The notes under the pieces were generated by a model that searched no databases, was not told where the DNA came from, and saw only the letters and a program-made list of their open reading frames with translations. Source: Bacteroidaceae bacterium (GTDB lineage: Bacteria > Bacteroidota > Bacteroidia > Bacteroidales > Bacteroidaceae). From it: a stretch of DNA of 64,000 bases. Positions 1 through 8,260 of this stretch are shown piece after piece. The DNA is taken from positions 355,512 to 419,511 of the forward strand of contig JAFYQK010000025.1 of assembly GCA_017547165.1 (NCBI GenBank), written 5' to 3'. The translations under genes and the position numbers were made by a program. Position 1 is the first letter of the stretch, and the number at the start of each line of letters is the position of its first letter.

Positions 1-2358
1 ACTTGTTACAAGTTCGTCCTTGAGATTCTTCTTGTTTTTTGCAGGAGCATGCATCATGAACAATGCCAACGCTTGAGGCTGTTCCATTTTGGTCTTGTAG
101 ATGTTTTTTATGTTGCCGTTGCGTACGACCAAATCGGTATTTACAGGTTTGTCGTTGCGCTTGAGTGTTGGAAGGGTGGCCAAGTACTGGCAACAATATT
201 TAGATAAGGTGTCTTCGTCAAAGGTGCCTGCGAAGAAGAAGGTGAAATCAGATGCATCAGCATAGCGGTCTGCCCAAATTTCGAGCGCGCGCTTGTAGTC
301 TATCTGTTCAATATGTTCTTTGCGCAGAAGGACATTGCGCGGGTTATTTCCATAGCATGTTGTTGAGACACTATCGCTGAAGAAAGCCATAGGATTGTTC
401 TCCTTACCTTTTAGCATAGTGTAATATTGTGTCAAGAGGTTCTGTGCAGCATCCACATCTGGTTCCAATGGTTGGAACTGCAGGTAGATGAGTTGCATCA
501 TTGTTTCCAGATCGTTGCGCGAAGAACCACCGCCCATTTGTTCGCTACGAGATCCAAGACTTGCGTTTACCTGAGCTTGTTTACCAGCGAGCATCTTGCG
601 TATGTCTGTACGCTTGTATCCTCCTAATTTAGAAATGTTACACAATTCTTCTGCAGCTTCCAAAGTGATATAATCTTCGGCGCTATATCTGCTTGTCCCG
701 CCAGGACTGTAGGCTTGCATGAGAATTTCATTGTCGTTGTGGGTTGTTGGTAACATAACTACTCGTACACCATTGGATAGTATCAGTTCCTTGCCTCCGA
801 AATGCCCTTGTTTGCTCTTGACAATGCTACCTGGTGTGGGTAATTCTTTGATCAAATCACCTGTTTCGGTTTCATCTACGAAGGGAATTGTCTTTGCATC
901 AAAACCAGCCTTTACCGCAAGAAAAAGACTATCAGCATTGGGTTGGATATAGCCTTCCTTTTCGGGGTTTATACAAAGCATAACCATATTTTTTGTGTTA
1001 CGTGAGAATAATGTAGCATACAATGCGTTAACCTCTTCAAGAGTGATTGTTGGGAGAAGATGTTTGTAAATGCCTGTCTCAAATTCGATGGGAAGCATGG
1101 GCTCACCATTGAGATAATTGTTTAGGCATTCTTGTATAAATTCGGCATTCTCTCTTTTATTACGGTTCTGATATTTCAGGTCAAGTTTTGAGAGCATCTG
1201 CGAACGTCTTCTGTCTAATTCGCTTTGCAAGAAACCGTGGTCAAGTATAGTACACAATTCCTTTATTGCCGAAGTTATTGCCGCGTATGTCATTCCTTCT
1301 TTCGGAACGATATAGCTTTCGGTACACTTGGTAACCTTAGAGAGCAGGAAATCACTTTCATTAAAACTTGTTGCAAGGTATGGAGTTTCTGGTTTTAACA
1401 AGATTTCTTGCATGCGAGAAGAGAACATACCTTCAACCAAAGATTTTGCTATTTTATGTCGTAGATATTCAATGGAATTCTTTTTATTAGCCGGCCAAAG
1501 CTCTTTGTGCTTAAACATAAGTGACACAAGAGTCATTGTAAGTTCGGGGTCGTGATCTGTGACAATAATTGCTTCTTCATTGTCTTCTACTCCGTAGTAT
1601 ATGCGCTCAGCAGCATTTTGGGGCATTGCAATGGGAGAGAAAAATTCCTTTATCTTTGCTTCGGTGCGATCAACATCAATGTCGCCAATAACTATGATAG
1701 CCTGAAGATCAGGACGATACCATTTGTGGTAGTAGTCGCGCAAAGCTTGATACGGAAAGTTGTCGATTACTGACATCAAACCTATTGGAAGACGATTGCC
1801 AGGACGACTGTTTGACATCAGTGTTGGCAACTGACGGTTGAAAATTCGCATCTGTGCAGAATTGCCCTGACGCCACTCCTCGTGGATGACACCACGTTCC
1901 TTGTCAATCTCTGATTCTTCGAGGGCTAGATCGCAACTCCAGTCATGCAAAATAAGCAACACGCTATCAACGGTGGAAGTTCGTGCTGTTGGAACATTAT
2001 TGATATTGTAAACTGTTTCGTCGATAGACGTATATGCATTTAACTGTTGGCCAAACTTTACTCCAATACCCTCGAGATATCTCAACAAAGCATCTCCGGG
2101 ATAGTGCTTGGTGCCATTGAAGCACATGTGTTCCAAAAAGTGTGCCAAACCGCGTTGGTCCTCTTCTTCTTGAACGGATCCCACCTTTTGCGCAATGTAG
2201 AAATTAGCACTTCCTGGCGTTTTCACATTTTTTCTCACATAATAAGTTAATCCATTAGGCAACTGTCCTTTGCGGGTGACAGTGTCTTGTGGCAATGATT
2301 GTGCGCTTATGTTTGCTATAAAGCAAAGCATTAGCAACAAGGAAAATATTTTTTGCAT
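1..2358 (-). CDS. M16 family zinc metallopeptidase, 3' end outside window
   Basis: Partial gene: 786 codons from the ATG (reverse strand, 2358) to the left edge with no stop. Residues 1-20 form a signal peptide (hydrophobic LLLMLCFIANISA), so the protein is exported. The inverted zinc motif HFLEH lies near residues 73-77 and a downstream EEW segment fits the third ligand region, which is the M16 (pitrilysin/insulinase) signature. Members are usually about 900-950 residues in Bacteroidetes with two M16 modules; the second would lie mostly outside. A TATATTTG -7 element lies 26 bp upstream. It is divergent from the PBP4-like gene. Likely a periplasmic peptide-degrading protease; substrate unknown. 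Confidence 0.93.
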   Translation of the reverse strand, partial: MQKIFSLLLMLCFIANISAQSLPQDTVTRKGQLPNGLTYYVRKNVKTPGSANFYIAQKVGSVQEEEDQRGLAHFLEHMCFNGTKHYPGDALLRYLEGIGVKFGQQLNAYTSIDETVYNINNVPTARTSTVDSVLLILHDWSCDLALEESEIDKERGVIHEEWRQGNSAQMRIFNRQLPTLMSNSRPGNRLPIGLMSVIDNFPYQALRDYYHKWYRPDLQAIIVIGDIDVDRTEAKIKEFFSPIAMPQNAAERIYYGVEDNEEAIIVTDHDPELTMTLVSLMFKHKELWPANKKNSIEYLRHKIAKSLVEGMFSSRMQEILLKPETPYLATSFNESDFLLSKVTKCTESYIVPKEGMTYAAITSAIKELCTILDHGFLQSELDRRRSQMLSKLDLKYQNRNKRENAEFIQECLNNYLNGEPMLPIEFETGIYKHLLPTITLEEVNALYATLFSRNTKNMVMLCINPEKEGYIQPNADSLFLAVKAGFDAKTIPFVDETETGDLIKELPTPGSIVKSKQGHFGGKELILSNGVRVVMLPTTHNDNEILMQAYSPGGTSRYSAEDYITLEAAEELCNISKLGGYKRTDIRKMLAGKQAQVNASLGSRSEQMGGGSSRNDLETMMQLIYLQFQPLEPDVDAAQNLLTQYYTMLKGKENNPMAFFSDSVSTTCYGNNPRNVLLRKEHIEQIDYKRALEIWADRYADASDFTFFFAGTFDEDTLSKYCCQYLATLPTLKRNDKPVNTDLVVRNGNIKNIYKTKMEQPQALALFMMHAPAKNKKNLKDELVTS

Positions 2359-2384
2359 GATTTAATAATTTAGTAATTTGGCAC

Positions 2385-2392
2385 CAAATATA
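2385..2392 (-). promoter_or_regulatory. -7 element (TATATTTG) of the M16 gene
   Basis: Reverse strand reads TATATTTG, matching the Bacteroidetes TAnnTTTG consensus, 26 bp before the ATG at 2358. No clear TTTG -33 box was seen. Confidence 0.5.
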
Positions 2393-2435
2393 TAAAGAAC
2401 TCACGGAATAATAGTAATGATTCTGCAAAATAATG

Positions 2436-2443
2436 TACCTTTG
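2436..2443 (+). promoter_or_regulatory. -7 element (TACCTTTG) of the PBP4-like gene
   Basis: TACCTTTG ends 9 bases before the ATG at 2453. If used, transcription starts within a few bases of that ATG, which argues against the longer reading frame from 2417 and for a nearly leaderless mRNA. Confidence 0.5.
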
Positions 2444-2452
2444 CCACCAGAT

Positions 2453-3766
2453 ATGCAAAAAAAGAAGAAAAAAAGAAGGTTTAAAAGGTGGGTCAGGGTT
2501 GTCTTTTGGTCTTTTAGTATTGCCTTGTTGACATGGATATTATACTGGCCCGTTAAAGTTCTTAACGAATATTGGAGCAAGAGTCCTATTGAAGCAGAAA
2601 CCTCATCCGTATGCGCGACAGATGCGATAGAGTTGTGCAATAAGGAGGATTCTGTTATGAAAGTGCGCCTCAAACGCTTTATTACGTCTCCTTGTCGGTT
2701 AGATACAAACGATATTGCGGTCTGTGTGTGGAATCTGACGACGGATACCCCTATTTTACGATGGCACGATAGAGAATTGATGACGCCAGCATCAAGTCTT
2801 AAATTGCTTACGGCAATATCTGCGCTGAAACGATTAGGGGTGTCTCACAGATACATAGAAAAGATTATGCTAACAGGCAATGTTAGTGGAGGTGTATTGC
2901 ATGGCGATGTCATTTTTCAGTTTGATGACAATCCTATGGTGGAGGGGTTGGAAGAGTATGTAAGTGCTTTAAAAAGGAAAGGCGTTAGGAAGATAGATGG
3001 TCGTGTAGTAATAAATCTTATGCGAACCGATACATTGCGAGCTCATCATACCGCCAGCATATGGGACATGCCATATAACAAACTTCCCATTCTTTTGAAA
3101 GGTGCTCCCCGTATAGCACAAGAGCTGAGGTACCTGTTACAACAAATGAATATTGATTCGCCAAATCCCAGTGTAGAGTATGGATTAAGGATTTATCCGG
3201 TGTTGCATACCATATACTCTAAAGCTACATCGATTACAGACGTCATTGCTCCGATGTTAATTCATAGTTGCAACATCAAAGCAGATGCCTTACATTATCA
3301 TACGATTCATTATGCCGATCGCTATAAAGGTCTTGTAGGTACGGGCGATACAGATTTGAATGTGTTCTTGAAGGAAAACCTTCGATATGACACGTCAGGA
3401 TTTACCCTGAATGATGGTTCTGGCCTTTCGCCTAAAAATATGGTTAATGCGGATTTCCTGATATCTTTACTTCGCTTTGCCTGGAAGGAACCAGATATAA
3501 AATCGGTTCTTATAAGTGAGGCACTTGCTACTCCAGGACATTCTGAAAGGCGTGGTTCGTTGAGTTCACGAATGACTGAAAGCATTTATGAGAAGCGTAT
3601 TTTTTGCAAGACAGGCACACTGATAAGCATCGGTGCTTCAAGTCTGAGTGGATATGCCCACGGAAGCAATGGGCATTGGTATGCCTTTGTTGTCATAAAT
3701 CGCAATTCTCCGGTTGGAGAGAGTCGCTTGTATCAGGATATGCTATGCAAGGCCTTAGTTAAATAA
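2453..3766 (+). CDS. dacB: D-alanyl-D-alanine carboxypeptidase, PBP4/DacB type (S13)
   Basis: Penicillin-binding protein of family S13 that trims or cleaves peptidoglycan cross-links in the periplasm. From the chosen start it is 437 residues: a Lys/Arg-rich N-terminus, one membrane anchor about residues 16-33, then the catalytic domain. The active-site SxxK appears as SSLK near residue 114, the SxN region as DGSGLSPKN, and the KTG box as KTGTL. An ATG at 2417 extends the frame, but a TACCTTTG promoter element lies inside that extension, so 2453 is preferred. It ends 5 bp before the convergent FeoB-associated gene. Shorter than E. coli PBP4 (477), so part of the inserted non-catalytic domains may be reduced. 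Confidence 0.88.
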   Translation: MQKKKKKRRFKRWVRVVFWSFSIALLTWILYWPVKVLNEYWSKSPIEAETSSVCATDAIELCNKEDSVMKVRLKRFITSPCRLDTNDIAVCVWNLTTDTPILRWHDRELMTPASSLKLLTAISALKRLGVSHRYIEKIMLTGNVSGGVLHGDVIFQFDDNPMVEGLEEYVSALKRKGVRKIDGRVVINLMRTDTLRAHHTASIWDMPYNKLPILLKGAPRIAQELRYLLQQMNIDSPNPSVEYGLRIYPVLHTIYSKATSITDVIAPMLIHSCNIKADALHYHTIHYADRYKGLVGTGDTDLNVFLKENLRYDTSGFTLNDGSGLSPKNMVNADFLISLLRFAWKEPDIKSVLISEALATPGHSERRGSLSSRMTESIYEKRIFCKTGTLISIGASSLSGYAHGSNGHWYAFVVINRNSPVGESRLYQDMLCKALVK

Positions 3767-3771
3767 GCCTT

Positions 3772-3909
3772 TTAGCACCCGCAACATCCTCCGCAATTAC
3801 CATTGCAATTGTCGCAATCATTGCCACCTTTCTTTTTGAAAAGTCGGTAAATGGCATAAACTGTGACTATACCTAGGAATACTAAAAGAAGTATACTTTG
3901 TGTGTTCAT
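3772..3909 (-). CDS. FeoB-associated Cys-rich membrane protein
   Basis: A 45-residue protein: one N-terminal membrane helix (LLLVFLGIVTVYAIY), a KKK patch, then a Cys/Asn/Gly-rich tail with the pattern CDNCNGNCGGCCGC at the extreme C-terminus. Small proteins of this build follow feoB in many Bacteroidetes and Firmicutes (FeoB-associated Cys-rich family). Its ATG overlaps the feoB stop as ATGA, so the two are translationally coupled. The longer frame to 3981 is only an extension into feoB. The Cys cluster could bind Fe2+ or an Fe-S cluster; that is inference. Confidence 0.85.
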   Translation of the reverse strand: MNTQSILLLVFLGIVTVYAIYRLFKKKGGNDCDNCNGNCGGCCGC

Positions 3910-6272
3910 AAAATCTGCGTGATGATGAATGCTACTAACCATGCTATGGCACATTGTGAGAATAGGACTATAATAGCCCAAATATTACCTAGTTCCCTGC
4001 GTATGGTAGCCATCGCCGCAATACATGGAGTATAGAGCAAACAGAATGCCATCATGGCATAGGCTGTTGTGGCATTGAATATTTCTGAAATGGATACACC
4101 TGCAAATAAGGTATTTAGGGTACTCACAACAACTTCTTTTGCCAACATCCCGCTTACAAGCGATGTTACTATGCGCCAATCGCCCAATCCTAATGGACTA
4201 AACAAAGGTACCACAACGCCAGCAATTTTTGCCAACATGCTTTCGTCCTCCATACCGGGTTCTACCATTTGCAATTGGAATGTGAATGTTTGCATAAACC
4301 AAATTACAATGGAGGCGAGAAAAATAACAGTAAATGCTCGTCGCAAAAAATCATTTGCCTTATCCCAAAGGAGTCGGAATACATTTTGTGGCACGGGCAA
4401 ACGATAGTTGGGCAACTCCATTACAAAGGGAACAGCCTCACCGCGGAACCATGTGTGTTTCATGGCAAGAGCAACTATTATACCAATAGTTATTCCCAAG
4501 AAATACAGACTTAACATAACAAGTGCGGCATTTTCAGGGAAGAAGGTTGCCGCAAAGAAAGCATAGATTGGAATTTTTGCCGTACATGACATGAATGGGG
4601 TGAGCATGATAGTAAGGCGGCGGTCGCGAACGCTTGGCAAAGTTCGACTACTCATTACGCTTGGCACACTACACCCGAACCCTAATAGCAAGGGCACTAT
4701 GCTTCGTCCCGAAAGTCCAAGTTTTCTCAATGGACGATCCATAACAAAGGCGATACGCGCCATGTATCCACTATCTTCCATTAGTGAAAGGGAAAAGAAA
4801 AGTATCAGGATAAGAGGCAGGAATACTATCACCGAACCAATACCCCCATAAATGCCATCAATGATGAGACTATGTATGGCTGGTGCAATGTCTATGGAAG
4901 TAAGGAAAGATTCGGTGATTTCTACAATCCATTCAACGCCCAACTCCACCTGCTCTTGCAACCATGCACCAATACCATCGAAGGTCAACCAAAAGACCAA
5001 GGCCATAATAATGACAAATGAAGGCAAGGCCGTCCATCGACCTGTGAGCAGTTTGTCGATCCATTGGCTTCGTACATATTCTTTTGTCTCGCGCGGGCGA
5101 ACAACTGTGCGATGACAGATGCTCCTGATGAAATCAAATCTCATCGAAGCGATTGCCGCCTGACGGTCTAAACCCCGCTCTTCCTCCATTTGGCATAGGA
5201 TGTGTTCTACCGTATCATGCTCATTCTGACTTAATGCAAGTGCCTCCATAACAAGACTATCTCCTTCAATGAGTTTTGCCGCAGCAAAGCGAATGGGTAG
5301 TTTTGCTCTTTGTGCGTGATCCTCAATTAGATGCATTATGGCATGGAAGCAGCGATGAACCGCACCTCCGTTTTCCTGTGGAGAACAATAATCGTGGCGC
5401 AAGGGCCCCTCTTGATAGCGTGCAACATGAATGGCATGGCGCACCACTTCGTCAACCCCCTCGTTACGCATAGCCGAAATAGGAACAACGGGTATGCCCA
5501 GGAGTTGCTCCAACTCGTTGATACGTATGCTTCCGTGGTTGTTCTTTATCTCATCCATCATATTCAAGGCCAATACCATAGGTTTGCCCAACTCCATCAG
5601 TTGCATAGTGAGATAAAGGTTACGTTCTATGCAAGTGGCATCAATGATATTTATTATGGCAGAAGGATTTTCCTCAAGGATAAACTTTCGACTTACTATC
5701 TCTTCGTTTGTGTATGGAGAAAGAGAGTATATGCCTGGCAAGTCGGTAACCATTGTGTTGGGATAACCCTTTATGGCACCATCCTTGCGGTCTACGGTGA
5801 CTCCTGGGAAGTTTCCCACATGCTGATTAAAACCAGTAAGCTGATTAAAAAGAGTTGTCTTTCCTGTGTTTTGATTTCCCACCAAAGCAAAGGTTAAACG
5901 GCGATCCTTCTCGGGACGCGGATTATTAAGATCACGCCCCTCGGCTTTCTCCTGCTCCTCATGATAATGTCCTCCCTCACCCAAACCAGGATGTTGTGGT
6001 TCAGGAGAGGATGCAATGTCTTGCTCCTGTTTTGAAATAGGCGAGTGAAGTATTTTCCCAATCTCTATCTTGCGTGCATCGTCGCGACGAAGTGTGAGTT
6101 CGTAGTCATGTATTCTCAATTCCATCGGGTCGCCCATTGGAGCAAACTTCACCAGTGTCACTGGCACTCCAGGAAGAACTCCCATGTCGAGAAAATGTTG
6201 GCGGAGCGAACCATTACCACCTACACTTGATATCGTGGCCGTTTGTCCGGTTTTTAAATCAGCAAGAGTCAT
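3906..6272 (-). CDS. feoB: Ferrous iron transporter FeoA-FeoB fusion
   Basis: Inner-membrane Fe2+ uptake system in one 788-residue chain. Residues 1-75 are a FeoA SH3-like domain (MTLADLKTGQ...); residues 76-125 are a charged linker; the GTPase domain has G1 GNQNTGKTT near 132-140, G3 DLPGIYS near 178 and G4 NMMDE; a long multi-helix permease domain follows, with Gate motifs around GFGCSVPSVMSSRTL and a C-terminal FMSCTAKIP-type segment. The frame opens earlier with TTG, but the ATG giving MTLADLK matches FeoA starts. It lies 32 bp downstream of the guanine deaminase on the same strand and overlaps the Cys-rich protein by 4 bp. Confidence 0.97.
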   Translation of the reverse strand: MTLADLKTGQTATISSVGGNGSLRQHFLDMGVLPGVPVTLVKFAPMGDPMELRIHDYELTLRRDDARKIEIGKILHSPISKQEQDIASSPEPQHPGLGEGGHYHEEQEKAEGRDLNNPRPEKDRRLTFALVGNQNTGKTTLFNQLTGFNQHVGNFPGVTVDRKDGAIKGYPNTMVTDLPGIYSLSPYTNEEIVSRKFILEENPSAIINIIDATCIERNLYLTMQLMELGKPMVLALNMMDEIKNNHGSIRINELEQLLGIPVVPISAMRNEGVDEVVRHAIHVARYQEGPLRHDYCSPQENGGAVHRCFHAIMHLIEDHAQRAKLPIRFAAAKLIEGDSLVMEALALSQNEHDTVEHILCQMEEERGLDRQAAIASMRFDFIRSICHRTVVRPRETKEYVRSQWIDKLLTGRWTALPSFVIIMALVFWLTFDGIGAWLQEQVELGVEWIVEITESFLTSIDIAPAIHSLIIDGIYGGIGSVIVFLPLILILFFSLSLMEDSGYMARIAFVMDRPLRKLGLSGRSIVPLLLGFGCSVPSVMSSRTLPSVRDRRLTIMLTPFMSCTAKIPIYAFFAATFFPENAALVMLSLYFLGITIGIIVALAMKHTWFRGEAVPFVMELPNYRLPVPQNVFRLLWDKANDFLRRAFTVIFLASIVIWFMQTFTFQLQMVEPGMEDESMLAKIAGVVVPLFSPLGLGDWRIVTSLVSGMLAKEVVVSTLNTLFAGVSISEIFNATTAYAMMAFCLLYTPCIAAMATIRRELGNIWAIIVLFSQCAIAWLVAFIITQIL

Positions 6273-6304
6273 ATTTCTCAATATGTGATATATGGTTTCT
6301 ATTG

Positions 6305-6793
6305 TCAGTATTCTATTTTGTCATCTTTTAATTCCCAACATCGGAAAGCCTCCTGAGCCTCGTCACGCATCATCCCCCAAATTGGGATAAAACGATATTC
6401 GTATGGGGTATTTATTTCCCGATAGATGAAGTCATCACCAAATCCAATACTATCGGCATCCTGTTTAGTGTTGCCGTAGTATATAGCTTTAACCCCGGCC
6501 CAATATAAGGCCGAAAGGCACATTGGGCAAGGCTCGCACGAGGTGTAGCAAATACAATCATGTAATTTGAAGTTTCCTAAGGTTTGGCATGCTGCCCGAA
6601 TAGCGCTCACTTCGGCATGGGCTGTTGGGTCATTTAGTGCCGTAACTCGATTTACTCCTGTTGCCACAACCTTGCCTTCGTGAACAATCACGGCCCCAAA
6701 AGGTCCACCACCATTCTTTACATTCTCAATGCTCAAATCAATGGCCATTTGCATAAATTTGCGGTCGGTTTCTGTAGGTTGCCTCTGTTTCAT
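6305..6793 (-). CDS. guaD: Guanine deaminase / nucleoside deaminase family
   Basis: Zinc-dependent deaminase of 162 residues that most likely converts guanine to xanthine in purine salvage. The HAE motif (TAHAEVSAIRAA) and PCPMC motif carry the zinc ligands and catalytic Glu; the C-terminal FIYREI and tyrosine-rich region resemble B. subtilis GuaD (156 residues), which swaps its C-terminus between subunits. It could instead act on another nucleobase, since this fold is widely reused. A TAACTTTG element lies 28 bp upstream of the ATG. Confidence 0.85.
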   Translation of the reverse strand: MKQRQPTETDRKFMQMAIDLSIENVKNGGGPFGAVIVHEGKVVATGVNRVTALNDPTAHAEVSAIRAACQTLGNFKLHDCICYTSCEPCPMCLSALYWAGVKAIYYGNTKQDADSIGFGDDFIYREINTPYEYRFIPIWGMMRDEAQEAFRCWELKDDKIEY

Positions 6794-6821
6794 AATAGTG
6801 GGGTGTTAGGTATGACGATGT

Positions 6822-6829
6822 CAAAGTTA
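6822..6829 (-). promoter_or_regulatory. -7 element (TAACTTTG) of the guanine deaminase
   Basis: Reverse strand reads TAACTTTG, 28 bp before the ATG at 6793; fits TAnnTTTG. Confidence 0.5.
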
Positions 6830-6999
6830 CGATTATGTCCGGTATTTAGCAAAGGAAATCGGTTAAAATGCCAATAATCCTCAATAGTTTACCTTTAAAA
6901 TCACTAATTTTAGGTATGGCAAAAGTCTCTTGATGACTAGGAATTAGGCATGACATATAATTGTAGTAGCAATATGTAAAAATGAATATTACAAGATAA

Positions 7000-7031
7000 T
7001 TTGTATATTCGGGTTCATAGTTGTAACTTTG
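7000..7031 (+). promoter_or_regulatory. Full Bacteroidetes promoter of the second M16 gene
   Basis: TTTG at 7000-7003 and TAACTTTG at 7024-7031 are separated by 20 bp, the textbook -33/-7 arrangement. The ATG at 7037 begins only 5 bases after the -7 box, so the transcript should be leaderless. Confidence 0.7.
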
Positions 7032-7036
7032 TGGGC

Positions 7037-8260
7037 ATGGAAAAAATAATTTTAGAGAATGGTCTCAGGATTGTGTGCGCCTCGAGTCCAACCGATACTA
7101 TATATTTAGGTCTGGCTATGGATGCTGGTACCAGAGACGAACTAGATTCAGAGAGCGGAATGGCGCATTTTGCCGAGCATCTAAGTTTCAAGGGAACTGA
7201 CAAGCGTACTTCCCGCCAGATTATTACGAGAATGGAGTCGGTAGGCGGTGATTTGAATGCTTTCACCGGTAAGGAGGAAACAGTATATTATTGCACATGC
7301 CAGAAGGAACATTTTGCTCGTGCGGTAGATTTGTTGTTTGATGTTGTCTTCGGGAGTGTCTATCCTAAGGAGGAGATGGAGAAAGAGGTGGAGGTTGTTA
7401 TTGATGAGATAGAGAGCTACAATGATTCTCCCTCCGAACTAATTTACGATGATTTTGAAGCAATGCTGTTTCCTGAGCATCCATTGGGTAGAAGCATTCT
7501 TGGCAATGCAGAACGTCTTCGCCAGTATCAAACGGATGATGTTGTGCGTTTTGCTCATCGAATGTATCTGCCTGAAAATGCAGTTCTATTTGTTTATGGA
7601 AATGTTGATATGAAGACAATACTTCGACGCCTCCCAAACAAAGCATTGTCTCGCCTCAAACACCATAATGTTTTGCCTCAATCACCGTATTGTCTTCTTT
7701 GCGACTATGTGCCGATGCATAAGGTGATACATAAAGACACCCATCAGGCTCATATAATGATGGGAGCTAGAGCATATGGAGGTGCCCATCCAAGTCATCT
7801 TGCTTTGTTCATGGCTAATAATATACTTGGCGGACCAGGACTGAGTAGTAGACTGAATTTGGCATTAAGGGAGAGATATGGTCTCGTCTATACTGTAGAG
7901 AGTTCCCTCACCACCTATACCGATACTGGCGTGTGGGCCGTATATTTCGGTTGCGATCATAAGGATGTTGACCATTGTAAACGATTGGTCAAAAATGAGT
8001 TGAAACGATTGTGTGCTGCTCCTCTTTCAGAAAAAGCCCTCAAGGCAGCTAAACGTCAGATTATAGGTCAGATTTCTCTTTCTTACGATAATTTTGAAAG
8101 TGTTGCCATAGGTATGGGTAAACGTATGCTTCATTATGGGAAGACCCAGACGAAGGAGGAATTTGTAGCACGTATTCAGGCACTAACGGCCGAAAAGGTA
8201 TTGTGTGCGGCGAGGGAAATTTTCAATCCGGAACAACTAACCATTCTGGAGTACAAGTAA
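7037..8260 (+). CDS. M16 family peptidase, single-module cytosolic type
   Basis: A 407-residue M16 zinc peptidase without a signal peptide. The inverted motif HFAEH lies in MAHFAEHLSFKGT near residue 45, with the downstream EVEVVIDEIES segment as the third ligand region. Length fits the processing-peptidase-like subfamily (PqqL/YmxG-like, about 410 residues). The frame can be opened at a TTG at 7001, but the promoter lies there, so ATG 7037 is used. The 3' end overlaps the convergent pseudouridine synthase by 38 bp. Distinct from the exported M16 protein at the left edge. Confidence 0.92.
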   Translation: MEKIILENGLRIVCASSPTDTIYLGLAMDAGTRDELDSESGMAHFAEHLSFKGTDKRTSRQIITRMESVGGDLNAFTGKEETVYYCTCQKEHFARAVDLLFDVVFGSVYPKEEMEKEVEVVIDEIESYNDSPSELIYDDFEAMLFPEHPLGRSILGNAERLRQYQTDDVVRFAHRMYLPENAVLFVYGNVDMKTILRRLPNKALSRLKHHNVLPQSPYCLLCDYVPMHKVIHKDTHQAHIMMGARAYGGAHPSHLALFMANNILGGPGLSSRLNLALRERYGLVYTVESSLTTYTDTGVWAVYFGCDHKDVDHCKRLVKNELKRLCAAPLSEKALKAAKRQIIGQISLSYDNFESVAIGMGKRMLHYGKTQTKEEFVARIQALTAEKVLCAAREIFNPEQLTILEYK

